Below, piece by piece: positions 1 through 10,479 of a stretch of DNA of 64,000 bases. Positions within the stretch are counted from its first letter, which is position 1. Every line of letters starts with the position of its first letter. The notes under the pieces were generated by a model, which was not told the origin of the DNA, ran no database searches, and saw only the letters and a list, made by a program, of their open reading frames with translations. The stretch comes from Flaveria trinervia. Taxonomy: Eukaryota; Streptophyta; Magnoliopsida; Asterales; Asteraceae. The position numbers were made by a program, and so were the translations under genes. The stretch lies in the NCBI GenBank assembly GCA_025506515.1, contig CM046442.1, positions 62,133,340 through 62,197,339 of the forward strand. The letters run 5' to 3'.

Positions 1-369
1 AGTTCTTGGTGTCTAGTGTTTGTTCTTGGGATTCAAGAGTGGAATCGAAGGTGGGTCTCGAACAGGAAGTGTGTTGCTTAAAGGCTGCTCAAGGTGATTT
101 TCTAGAACCCCTCTTTTACTGATTTTCAACTTTTTTGGGGCTATTATGCATACCAAGGAATGTTTTTAAGTAAAACCGTGAGTTTCAGCCTTATGTTCGA
201 AATGATGTATGTATGTATGCATGTTTTAGAGTTGGTTTATGGGTTAGTATTGATGTTTAGCATGCTTAGATGCCCTTAGTTGGTTAGATCTGTGCTTGGG
301 TATCATTAGAATGATAATTGGGTGATGTTGGTAGCATAGAAAATATTTCAGAAGGTTCTGATGAACATG

Positions 370-595
370 AACAGTGGTCCATGTGCCCAGCATGAGTGAC
401 CAGATGCCTAAGTCTTGGCCATGTGCCTAAACAGTGGCCCATGCGCCTAAATAGTGCCCGTGCGCCAAGTGTTGAAACGACTAAGTGTTGGTGATGCGCC
501 TGAACAGCTGCCATGCGCCTGCATAGTGGCAAAGCGCTTGAACAGGGCAGAAGCGCCCAAATAGTGCCCATGCACCCAGACTGTTCTACACTTGG
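370..595. repeat. Degenerate minisatellite in the Ty3-type LTR
   Basis: About ten imperfect copies of a roughly 20-bp unit close to CATGCGCCTAAACAGTGGCC. The related solo LTR has only one or two copies (near 9779-9819, opposite strand), so the unit was amplified in this copy. The ORF reading across it on the minus strand is a by-product of the repeat. Confidence 0.75.
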
Positions 596-1043
596 AATTT
601 TTATGCTCATGCGCATGGAAGGTCCCTGCGCCCCATTCGGACTTAAGGTTTTCTAAGTGGTCTTAAGGGGTATTATAGGGAGATAGGCTTGGTTATGATG
701 TGATGGCTTATGTCTGATGTGTGTTATGTATGTATGATGTTGCCTGTATGGTGATGGTGTATGTTTATGATTATGTGTATGTTCGTTATTATATATGTAT
801 GTCTTCCCTTGGCTTTGCGTTGAACGTTAATTAATGTAATAAAGTATTATGTAACGTAAAGTGGAAGATACTGAAAAGAGGAACGTAATGAATGCATGCA
901 TTAATGAATGAATGAGAACGTGAGAGGCTTGCAAACAAAGTATAGTGAAGTGCACGGCTCTAAATGCCTTAAGCTCAACCGCGTGAGGTTCAGCTAATCC
1001 TAAAGTGTGCACACAAGGGTTCCGGTCTTTGTGACTGACCTTC

Positions 1044-1225
1044 GGTGTTGTTACCCATTTCGATAGGGGTGTTGTTACCCATTTTGATGGGGGTGTTGTT
1101 ATCCATTTTGATGGGGGTGTTGTTACCCATTTTGATGGGGGTGTGTTACCCATTTCGATGGGGGTGTAGTTACCCATTTTGATAGGGGTGTGGTTACCCA
1201 TTTCGATGGGGGTGTAGTTACCCAT
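1044..1225. repeat. 24-bp minisatellite in the Ty3-type LTR
   Basis: Seven or eight near-identical 24-bp units built around TTACCCATTTTGATGGGGGT, with some length change between copies. The related LTRs have single dispersed counterparts. A run of 12 G follows at 1232-1243; its length is unreliable in any assembly. Confidence 0.85.
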
Positions 1226-2147
1226 AATGTTGGGGGGGGGGGGTGAAATATATGATGGTTACCCGAATTACGTATAACTTCAGGGGTGTGGCATAAAGCC
1301 AAGCATATGTATGAGGTGAGCGAATTTGTTTTGCAACAAAATTGGATAGAGTTAAATCCCCGTGATTGACTCGAATGGGATCTTTGTCACGTATCCCGGT
1401 GCTGTGTCAGTCTTCGGACATGAGTCGGGGGTTTGTGTACAGGCCCAGGCACAACATCAGCTTTCAAGCATGAGTTGGGGATATTGTATGAGACAAGATT
1501 CGAGTAATGAAGAGTAATGAATGAAAGATAATGTATGAAAGAACGAACGTATGAAATGAACGTTAATGAATTATCATAATAATGTACGATATAGACCCTT
1601 GTCATTCGACCTTAGTAATCGTGGCTGAGTGCCACGAAGAGGGTAAAGTCTGACTGGATCTAGAGAGAGAAGTGTAAGATAATGAAATACCATGAATGAA
1701 CGAAAGTCAACGAACGTAATGACGAAGATAATAATGATATTATCTGTACGTACGTATGATGTATGATCACGAACGATTGTAAAGCATAGTATGATTTGAA
1801 ATAAAGTAAAGAACGGTTTTGATGAAAGTAAAGTATTTTATTATAAAAACTAGAACTCACTCAGCGTCGCTGACTTTTATATGCATAATAGTTGGCAGGT
1901 ATTATGTTGATGCTGAGGAGTTGTAGGCATGGATGCATAAGCTACTGGGAGCATTGTGAGGCTGGCATCTGTATTTTGACATGTCTTTGTATTTTGAGAT
2001 GAAAAAAAATGTTGTAAATGAATGAAATGACATGTTTTTAGTTATTAATAGAAGTTTTAAATTCCGCTGCAAAATAAATGTACGTTTTAAAATGTTTTAT
2101 GTGCAATGAATGACCAACTGTGAGGTGCCCGGGAACGAGGCCTTACA

Positions 2148-3369
2148 ATATTATATTCGACCACTAATTATGTCTGTTCATTTCTTACTATTACTTAGGT
2201 TTTAGTTTTCAAGTTTGTATTTCTAGTTTTATAATTTAGCTTGTTTTGCTGTACGCACGGTGATCTTGCAAGAGTTGCTTGGAGGTCGAAATGACAAAAC
2301 AATATGAGTTCGGTGGGGTTGAATGCTAACAGCTAAAACTAACTCCTAGAAAGAGGATTACTTGAAGTATAAAAGAAATATGACATTATGAGCATGCACC
2401 ACATTGTGCCAAATGTTTTTAGATTAGCCATTTGAATTTGTTTTGACTGTTTGGAGGTCCAAAATTGTCAAATTTGCATGAGACCACTTGGGTTAAAAGT
2501 ATATTTCTTAAACTTACTTTTGGACTAGACCATTTTTGACAGGAAGAGGTAAGGAAAAATATTTTTTTCTTAATTAGGTTTACAAAGATATTTAACTCTT
2601 CCAATTTAGATTTATCAAGAAGTTTGAATAAGAAGTACCTTTAACTAGTCCAGACACTAATATGAGCCTTATGCCCCTAGACCTCCATAAAACCATATTT
2701 TCTCATATATATATGACATGATCAATACAGTGGCTCTTGACTAATTAGCATGGAGGAATCACACTAATAATATAGCAGTAAAAGGTAAGACAAATCTTAT
2801 GAACAACATATGGGTAATATTATCAAATACTTGTATATTGCTCAACGATTGGGATAAAAATTATAAAGCATGAGAGACATGTTTACAAGATGATAATGTA
2901 ACTGATTGGGAGATATCATATCACTAGCCTATCATAAATACCTAATAGTAGAAAATATTAGCTTTGAGTTTTATAGCACATTAGTAACTTGGCCTAAACC
3001 ATATCTTCGTAACTTGGCCTAAACCATATGTTGGTAACAACCTCCGGACTATATATCCTTCAATAGATAACATACTTGGTTGCATAGTCCTTATTTGGTA
3101 GCCATCTGCCTTATATCCTAATAATATTTTAGTATATTCTCAACCACTTGACGTAGCCTTGTTGGGTATTGTGTATTGATATAAGAATTAAAGCTTTGAT
3201 CTTTTTACTAAAGTTTGAAACCTTATTAATTTTAGAGTAGAAGCATTTTACAATATTAACAGTTGAACATACCCAATCAGGCATCTAATTACACATGATT
3301 TAACTAATTGATAATCGCAACTATATAGTGCTAAAAGCTTTTACCTTGGATGATAGAATCGAAAGCTAT
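2148..3369. other. Unassigned AT-rich stretch between two LTRs
   Basis: No ORF with recognisable content and no LTR, PBS or tRNA. The longest frames are under 80 codons and look random. It could be host intergenic DNA or a decayed element. The last five bases (GCTAT, 3365-3369) are the presumed target duplication of element A; the partner copy is not in view. Confidence 0.4.
2984..3029. repeat. 21-bp direct duplication
   Basis: Two identical 21-bp units beginning GTAACTTGGCCTAAACC and separated by CTTC. A short local duplication in otherwise unique sequence. Confidence 0.8.
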
Positions 3370-4183
3370 TGTAAGGGTTTATATAAGGCTGATGCACCTA
3401 AAACATCCATAGTCTTTCTTGAATGCATGCACTGAACTACAGAATAGAGATGCTTCGGAAGTTTTACACCATGCACTAGAATTATTCTAAGTGTAAAATC
3501 TTCCAAAGCCAAGACCAACATCTTCCGAAGCCAAGACCAACATCTTCCGTAGCCAAAAGTGAAGTCTTTTGAAGCTTCAATGACAAAGTATTCCGAAGCC
3601 AAGAAGTGAAGACAAATTTCTTCCGAAGACTTTTGAACGCACCCTTTATCTAATTTACTTTACCATAAAGAGGAATGATTTTCCGCTGCAACTCTGTTCA
3701 ATCAGCAACTTACATGAGTTGGTGAAAAGGTCCATGCTTTTGGTAACTGTAGATTGAGGTCTTGAGTCTGTTGCTTTCTACTTTATGTACTTCAATCCTT
3801 TTTGTAATATATTAGGATGTAAGCTATGGCATGTCATAGTCACTAGTCAAAAGGCAATTTGCCTTTTGACTCTACATTTGATTTTGTTGTTTAGTTTAAA
3901 TGTTTCCAGCTGGCCTTCTAAGTATGGTCGACTATAGAATGTAGTATAAAGTGTCTCAGGTCCTTGTATCTTTCTTCATGCTTTTTACACTTATAAAAGA
4001 ACTTGAGAGCCACATATAGCATTCTTGAAAACCATATACATGTGTTGTTTTTATTCTTGAATCTGTCTCATATTTTACTTGTGTTCTAAGTATCAATCCA
4101 TTGTGTTACTAAGTGTTCTACAACAATCTCTCCTCATTGTATGTTTGTGTTGTAAGTGACCAACCCCTCTAAACGGCCTTGAA
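3370..4183 (+). mobile_element. 5' LTR of copia element A
   Basis: Starts TGTAAGGGTTTATATAAGGC and ends just before a tRNA-Met-type PBS. It is homologous, in reverse orientation, to the 3' LTR of F at 58565-59357: shared start, the GCTATGGCATGTCATAGTCAC block and the CTCCTCATTGT block near the end. It carries repeated CTTCCGAAG / CTTCGGAAG words between 3450 and 3630 and a TATA box at 3992. The final bases read AA where F reads CA, so the end is mutated. Confidence 0.85.
3992..3999 (+). promoter_or_regulatory. TATA box in LTR A
   Basis: TATAAAAG, about 190 bp before the LTR end, the expected place for the U3/R promoter. The matching site in LTR F reads TGTAAAAG. Confidence 0.6.
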
Positions 4184-4185
4184 AT

Positions 4186-4197
4186 TGGTATCAGAAC
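4186..4197 (+). other. Primer-binding site of element A
   Basis: TGGTATCAGAAC, two bases after the LTR end. It differs from the plant initiator tRNA-Met PBS (TGGTATCAGAGC) at one base. Confidence 0.85.
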
Positions 4198-4269
4198 ATT
4201 CTAGGTTCTTGATTGTAATATCTCACCATCTTATGACCCCTCTCACACACAAAATACTTAACATCTCAA

Positions 4270-5154
4270 ATGGTAGCTCTCACCAAAGCTGAAATGGAAA
4301 CTAAAACCATGACAAAGTCCCCACTGATTACTCCTTAAAAATTTGACACTTGGTGCCAACAGATAGAAGGGTTCATCAAGTCACAAGACTCTAGGATGTG
4401 GGAATCTATTATCTTAGGGCCCCACATACCAAGCACCTGTTCAACTGCTGCTAGAGGTGGTAAAGAAGACAGGAATAGAATAGAGATCGATCAGAAAGCC
4501 ATGACAGCCCTTCAAACTACTCTTTACAAACTCCATATATAGAGGCTTTAAGAAGTGCAAAACAGCTAAACATCTATGGGATGCACTAAAGCTAATGTAT
4601 GAGGGGTCAACTAATACCAATAAAAACAAGAAGGATCTCCTAAAGCAGCAATTTGAGAATTTCACCTTCAAATCAGGTGAAACCATGACTCAACAATACT
4701 TCAGGTATGTTGAGATTGTGGATACTCTAATGGATGTTGGAATGACTTTTGAAGACAGGGACATTGTAAGGAAGTTCATGTCCTCTCTTCCTAGACAATG
4801 GACATATTATTGTGTTATCAAGAATACTAAGAACCTTAAGACCCTTACCTTGACAGAGTTGTATGGTATTCTTAGTGGATACTAGATGGAGATGAACATG
4901 CAAGGTTCATCTAGTAACTCCAGTGATCAACTGACATATTCCCTCCATGTGGTTAAAAGGGATAGTATAGAACCACAACATCATCTTATATGCTACTCTG
5001 ACAACTCACAAAAGGGTCCTTTCATCACCTTCCTAGAGACACCAAGAGAAATCTACACTCAAGGAAGCCCATTCCAAGAGACAAGCACTTCACAAGCCTT
5101 GATGAAAGTACATGCAACTTTGTTAGATCTAGGAACAATAGATCTAGATCATTT
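4270..5154 (+). pseudogene. gag fragment of copia element A
   Basis: Start of a copia Gag polyprotein, which would form the virus-like particle. Frames from 4270 read MVALTKAEMETK, then a stop and a frameshift. The longest clean piece (4595-4885) reads KQQFENFTFKSGETMTQQY and later MSSLPRQWTYYCVIK, typical of the copia gag capsid (UBN2/DUF4219) region. A stop at about 4883 interrupts it, and a downstream piece (4886-5161) ends in ALMKVHATLLDLG. The zinc knuckle and all of pol are missing because element B's LTR begins here. It cannot make a functional Gag. Confidence 0.8.
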
Positions 5155-5321
5155 TGTTTAGGCTTAGAACTTTAATTAATATTTGTAATGAATGATTGTA
5201 ATTCATTATTATAATGTATGCATTGTATATATAGGTTAACCCATATGTGTATTGATATGTGTATGATTGCAGGTACAAACATAATACTTGGTCAAGTACT
5301 AAAATTGACTAAGTGTAAAAC

Positions 5322-5354
5322 ATCTACGAATGAACATTTTGTTCTTCCGTAGAT
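5322..5354. repeat. Hairpin word in LTR B
   Basis: Left arm ATCTACGAATGAACA and right arm TGTTCTTCCGTAGAT pair at 13 of 15 positions across a TTT loop. The right-arm complement, TCTACGGAAGAA, recurs in B's own coding linker near 10710-10808. Confidence 0.8.
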
Positions 5355-5626
5355 ATATTTCTTACAAGTATCAAACATCCGAAGATCATCTGCGGATGAA
5401 CAATCAACTAGAGTTCAAGTGAATCAGAGTTCAAGTGAAGACTCCTGCGGATGAGCAAATTGCTGCGGATGAGCAAACTTCTAGAGAAGAGTAAATTTCC
5501 TGCAAAAGACAAAATTTCTGTGGAATCCAAACTCTTGTATTTAAATAATACAAGTGTTACCATTCAACAAGTCAACAATGTGAATCCTAAGGGATCCGGT
5601 GTTTCCTTAATAGAAACATCATTTTC

Positions 5627-5634
5627 TATAAATA
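5627..5634 (+). promoter_or_regulatory. TATA box in LTR B
   Basis: TATAAATA about 390 bp before the LTR end, followed by a leader rich in A/C. The best core-promoter candidate in this LTR. Confidence 0.6.
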
Positions 5635-6025
5635 TGGATCCTAGGTTTCACATCAAGGAGGGCTAGACGGCACATGAACACAAGAAACCAAGCATCAATA
5701 TGGCAAACCCAAACATCACATCAAATCACAAAAACATAAACCCTAGCAGCCGTCACATCAACATCAACACATTCAAAGTAGTTATTAGTCATTCATTATT
5801 TACACATCTGTAATCATTAATATGTTTTAATGAAATATGCTTGAATCATATCTTTTTTGATTATTAATTGTGTTCTTCTTATTGTGTTCGTCTTAATCAT
5901 TAATCATTATAGTTGATATTTAACTATTAAAAACAATTAAACAAGGTTAATGTTGATTCTGCAAACATTAACTTGACTCCATATTAACACTGATAATTCC
6001 TAATTGCGATCCTTGGATTCATAGG

Positions 6026-6038
6026 TGGTATCAGAGCC
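6026..6038 (+). other. Primer-binding site of element B
   Basis: TGGTATCAGAGCC, a perfect match to the plant initiator tRNA-Met primer site, four bases after the LTR end. Confidence 0.92.
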
Positions 6039-6321
6039 AAGGCTCATTGATTTAGATCGATTGATCTATCAGTGTTAATATCATTTAATTTTTGCTTGTT
6101 TCACTAGATTTGTCAGTCTCTGCTGATTAGATCTATTGTTTTTAAGCAAATCGTGTTTGTGTGATTTTATTAAAACGGTGAATTATCCTTCAGCAATTAC
6201 TATTACATTGCTAGATTAACTTGGGTCAATATTCAAATCAATTGAATAATAGATCTCGTTTTTGATTGACATTCATAAATGTGTTCATATTTAATTTAAC
6301 AAATATTAAAAAATTCAAAAC

Positions 6322-8387
6322 ATGAGTAACTTTGGTGGATAATCATACCAACCTCCAAAGTTGGAAACAAAAGCAAACTTTAAATCCTAGAAAATCAAGT
6401 TCAGAAATCATGTTAATTATACAAATTCTGACTTGTGGGTTTTAATAACTGAAGGTACTTATATTCCACCCACTCTTGGGCTGGATTATAATGACAATAA
6501 TCAACCCCTAAGTACAAAGGATCTATCACCTGATGACGTTATGAAGGTCAAAGTTGATATTAAAGCATACAACTTGCTTAGTATGGCTTTACCTGAAGAA
6601 ATATGAATCAGGTGTGAGAATTACAAAACAACAAATTCCTTGTGGAAGATTCTTCATACACTCTATGAAGGGAGTGATGAAATTAGAAGCATTAGGAAGG
6701 ACACCTTTCATTCATAATATGAAACTTTTCATCATATTGAGGGTGAATCAATTCCTCAACAACTCCATAAATTTATGCAACTTGTTACAAAGATGAATAT
6801 CTTGGATTTGAAATACACAAATGAGGAATTAAACAAGACGATGCTCCATACTTTGCTAGAAAGTTGGAAGCAAACTGTGTCCATGTTCAAGAACACCATT
6901 GATCTCAAAGCAATTGGTTTAGATACACTGGTAGCTAAAGTTGAGGCTCTTGAAATGGATGAAAAATCAAGAAACAAGAGTGTGAGAACTCATGTCTCAC
7001 CCTATCACTTTAAAGAAACCAAAAGTGCTGGAAGTGCCTTCATTTCTGACAATGATAGTGATAACTCTTGTACTTTGAGTGAAGATGAAGAGGAAGTAAG
7101 TTCTATGTGTCAAAGCCTTCAAAGAAATCTTCTCAAAGTAAGTCAAGAAAAGATAAACGAAGAACTGATGATCAAAGGGATACATCATCAGCAAAGTCTT
7201 CATCAAATAACAACCAAACAGAGCCCATCACTATCATTCTAGACTTTAAAGAACAAAAAGAAGCTTTTGCAGCTTTCAGTTCAAGTTTTCAAGCTTACCT
7301 AGGAAGCTCATTAACCTCTGCCAACATTTGCCAGGAAGACTTGGAAGAACTACATCCAAATGTAATGGAAGAGATGGATCTATAATGGCAAATGGCAATG
7401 ATTGCTTATAGAGCCAAACAATATCTCAGGAGAAATAAGAATTTCACTGCTACAAGTAAATTATCAAAGATTGGTGTTGATAAGTCAAAGGTAAGATGCT
7501 TCAAGTGCAATCTCTATGGACACTTTTCTAGAGAATGCAATCAACAATCAAATCCTGATTTGACATAACATCAACAACATCAGCAACATTAGTGTCACCA
7601 AACATCATCATCTCAAAGATCTTTCAGCCAACCACAACTTACCAACTCATCCCCACCAGCTACTAATATATCAGCAGGAACAAGTAACTCTAAAGAAATT
7701 GGGCTGATCATGCTTCAAGATGGAACCTGTGATTGGAGTATGTATGAGAGAGAAGTCTTGGAAGAAAATCAAGCTTTAATGGGTCACATGGAAAACAAAG
7801 TTCCACCCATGGCTAGTGAGGTAAGAGATAGGTTGTGTTCATCAATATGTGTTGAGGAAGTTGAATGATACAGAGTCCATGCTCAACAACTGGCTGATAA
7901 AGTTAAAGAAACAATGATTTTGAATGAATCTCATGTAAGAGAACATAAATTATATCAAATAAAAATTAACTCTTTACAAAAGGATTTAGATAAAATTGTT
8001 TCAAAAAATTATAGTTTAAAAGCACAAGTTGAGCATCTGACTACTTCCTTAACTAAATCCATGGCTGACAATGCATCAACTGAATTGAAACTTCAGAAGT
8101 TTTAACTTTCATCTCAGCAGTATGAGAAATTATTAAATTCTAATATTGAATCAAAGAATAGGTCTGGGTTGGAATATAATGCTATGGCACCTCCTATAAA
8201 CAATAATTACACAACTTTACCTGAATCAATGACAAATAACTTGTCAAATCATTTTGTGCCAAGCACCAAGTTTGAAACAAATTCTAATGAACAAGATATT
8301 CATAATAAAACTAAGGTAAATGAAATTGAGTCTTCTAAATCAGAAAAGATTAATCAAAAGGATTCAAAATTTTACTTTGATGAGTGT
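6322..8387 (+). pseudogene. gag of copia element B, first part
   Basis: Copia Gag starting MSNFGG, with several stops and frameshifts. Order of pieces: a capsid-type region (MNILDLKYTNEELNKTM, ALEMDEKSRN), an acidic linker, a CCHC zinc knuckle at 7497-7537 (CFKCNLYGHFSREC) for RNA binding, a Q/H-rich stretch with stops, then a coiled coil at 7914-8105 (SLQKDLDKIVSKNYSLKAQV). The gene then breaks at codon ...FYFDEC, where a solo LTR is inserted, and resumes at 10480 in the matching frame (DDLDDSDEHDDD). The long region after the first knuckle is unusual for copia Gag but resembles elements G and E here. Confidence 0.85.
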
Positions 8388-10474
8388 TGTAAGGCCCCGT
8401 TCCCGGGACGCTTACAGCTGGTAAATCATCGCACATAAAACATATACTTTACATTTAATCATTCATAAAACATTGCAGTGGAAACATAAAAATAACTTTT
8501 CATATCATTACAAATGCTTTTTCAAGTTAATACAAGCATTTATTTCAAAACATCATTCGTTCGCATTACAATGCAAAAACATTAACAAAAGAATGGCATT
8601 CAAAATGCCAAGTAGCTGCTCCGCGCCATCCTCAACAATGCTCACCTGCCAACTAGAAAATGCATAAAAAGGTAAGCGTTGCCGAGTGATTTCTAGTTTT
8701 ATAATAAAATATACTTTATCTTTCGTTTAATCCGTTCTTTACATTCATTCAATCATTACAGGTTTTATAATGTGATCACACATCGTACGTACACATAGAT
8801 AATATTTATTATCTTCATCATCGTTCATTTCGTACTTTTATTATCTTTCATTTTCATCTAGGTCCTGTCATGTGCTTAACCCCCCTCTAGAGCACCAAGC
8901 AATTCATCTAGGGTTAAGCGACAAGGATCCCATAAATCTGGTCAATCACAAAGACTGAACCCTATGTGCATCCTCATGGGGTGTTTAACCCGCACATAGT
9001 TGAGCTGACAACCCCTTATTGGGTGTGAACCTCCATACATATGCTTGATCACGGGGATCAAGCCCTAGTGTGCATCCTCATTGGATAGCTAACCCACACA
9101 CGGTTGAGCTAACACTCCTCATTGAGTGTGAACCATTATACATTTGCTTGCAAAACTTTCTTATGTTCGTTCATTCATTAATGCATGCATTCTTCACTTC
9201 GTTCCTCTTTCATTATCTTCCACTTTACGTTACATAATACTTTTCATTTCATTCATTAACATTTAACGCAAAGCCTAGGAAAATAATCATGCAAAATAAG
9301 GAACATAACATACACAGTGAACATCATCATACAAGGCATCATACATACATAACATACATCATACATACCATCATACATAAGCATCAATCATACATCATAA
9401 CATGCTCATCATACCATCTAAGACCTCAAAAAGTCAACTTACATAGCTCCCGGGAACCCCCCAAGTCAAAGCCTACATTTCCACTTTTCCCCAAAAAGTC
9501 AGAAAATATTCTAAGTGTTCATCCGCATTTCCCTTTTTGTTCTTCCACATTTCTTTTTGTACATTTCTTTTTATTCATCCGCATTTCTTTTTGTTCTTCA
9601 GCATTTCTTTTTGTTCCTCCGCATTTCTTTTTGTTCATGCTCATTTCTTTTTGTTCATCTGCATTTCCCTTTTGTTCATCTGCATTTCCTTTTGTTCATC
9701 CGCATTTCCCTTTTGTTCATCCGCATTTCTTTTTGTTCATCCGCATTTCTTTTTACACTTAGGCAGTTTTCTAAATTTAGGCGTATGAACTACTGTTTGG
9801 GCGCATGAGCAGTCTAGGGCACACTTATCATCATAATTCGGTCCCCAAACACCATCTATCATGCTCTAAGCTTAAATCATACATTCAAAGCCTTAGAAAC
9901 ACAACCATAACATCATTAAGCATGAACATAGATCAAAATCACACCATACTCGCAACATACACACATTCAAATATGGATATGAAACCCAAGTTTTATAAAA
10001 AGTTCAATCATGCATCTCCAGTCCCAAAACCAGTTAAAAACATATAAAAGAGGGGTTCTAGAACTCACCTTTGCAGCTCTTGAATATGGCTTCTCCCAAA
10101 CTCATTTGCAATTGAGTTCAACCGCCTAGAAACCCACTAAAAACACACACCCGAACACACACAACACACATAAGCATACAACTGAGGCAAGGCCAGTTAA
10201 GAGCACTTAAAAACCATGAATTTCGTACCTTGAATTCGACTTTTCAGCTCTTGTTTTTCAAAATCCGAATCTGCACTTTCTCTTTCTAAAAATTTGATGA
10301 TTCGGGGTTGTAAGAAGAGAGTGGGAAGCCATGCCCACTTTACACCCACTTTTCCAACCTTTTGTCCTTTTTGACACTTTTTACCCCTCAACTTAGGTAA
10401 TATATCTTTTCTTTATTTTTCTTCATTTTATTCTTTCTTTCTTTCTTTAAGTTTAAAAATAACCGAGTGTTACA
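8388..10474 (-). mobile_element. Solo Ty3-type LTR inserted in gag of B
   Basis: Begins TGTAAGGCCCCGTTCCCGGG and ends GAGTGTTACA, flanked by perfect 5-bp duplications AGTGT at 8383-8387 and 10475-10479. There is no internal domain, so it is a solo LTR left by LTR-LTR recombination after insertion into B. Orientation is inferred from the related minus-strand element at 12085-16207. It carries a 20-bp minisatellite at 9517-9754. Counterparts of the TTACCC repeat of the first LTR appear only once or twice (near 8990-9130). Confidence 0.9.
9517..9754. repeat. Minisatellite GTTCATCCGCATTTCTTTTT
   Basis: Twelve head-to-tail copies of a 20-21 bp unit; only the first few are strongly diverged. Because the unit length varies, all three forward frames stay open and produce Phe/Leu-rich ORFs that are not genes. 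The first 14 bases of the unit are the same word that forms hairpins in the LTR of copia element G (27764-27789). Confidence 0.9.
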
Positions 10475-10479
10475 AGTGT

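Larger units (their letters stand above)
1..2147 (+). mobile_element. Ty3/gypsy-type LTR, left end outside window
   Basis: The right end (CCCGGGAACGAGGCCTTACA) is the reverse complement of the left end of the solo LTR at 8388. The two also match along their length: a shared CAATGAATGACC-like end, a TGCATAA...TTGGCAGGT block, and the AGAGGGGTTCTAGAA block near position 110. It is therefore the same LTR family in the opposite orientation. The bases after 2147 carry no primer-binding site, so this is a 3' LTR or a solo LTR. The LTR contains two amplified minisatellites, annotated separately. Superfamily assignment rests on the related LTR at 12085-14060, which borders gypsy pol. Confidence 0.75.
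5155..6021 (+). mobile_element. 5' LTR of copia element B (start approximate)
   Basis: The right end is fixed by ...TTGGATTCA followed by a PBS at 6026. The left end is placed at TGTTTAGGCTTAG, where A's gag similarity stops; no second LTR is available to confirm it. Contents: a long inverted repeat at 5322-5354, CTGCGGATGAGCAAA words near 5390-5480, a TATA box at 5627 and a T-rich 3' part. Confidence 0.7.

Noticed and set aside
827..1225. 132-codon minus-strand ORF with MGNYTPIE-like repeats
   Set aside because: The repeats are the translation of a 24-bp minisatellite, so the frame stays open by arithmetic. No independent coding sign.
1232..1243. Run of 12 G as a quadruplex or regulatory element
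   Set aside because: A single homopolymer next to a minisatellite is most likely slippage or sequencing error.
4186..4200. tRNA-like sequence at the TGGTATCAGAGC sites
   Set aside because: These are primer-binding sites only; no cloverleaf or A/B boxes around any of them.
9289..9808. Three overlapping Phe-rich ORFs that look like membrane proteins
   Set aside because: All three frames are open across the 20-21 bp minisatellite; the hydrophobicity comes from its T-rich unit.
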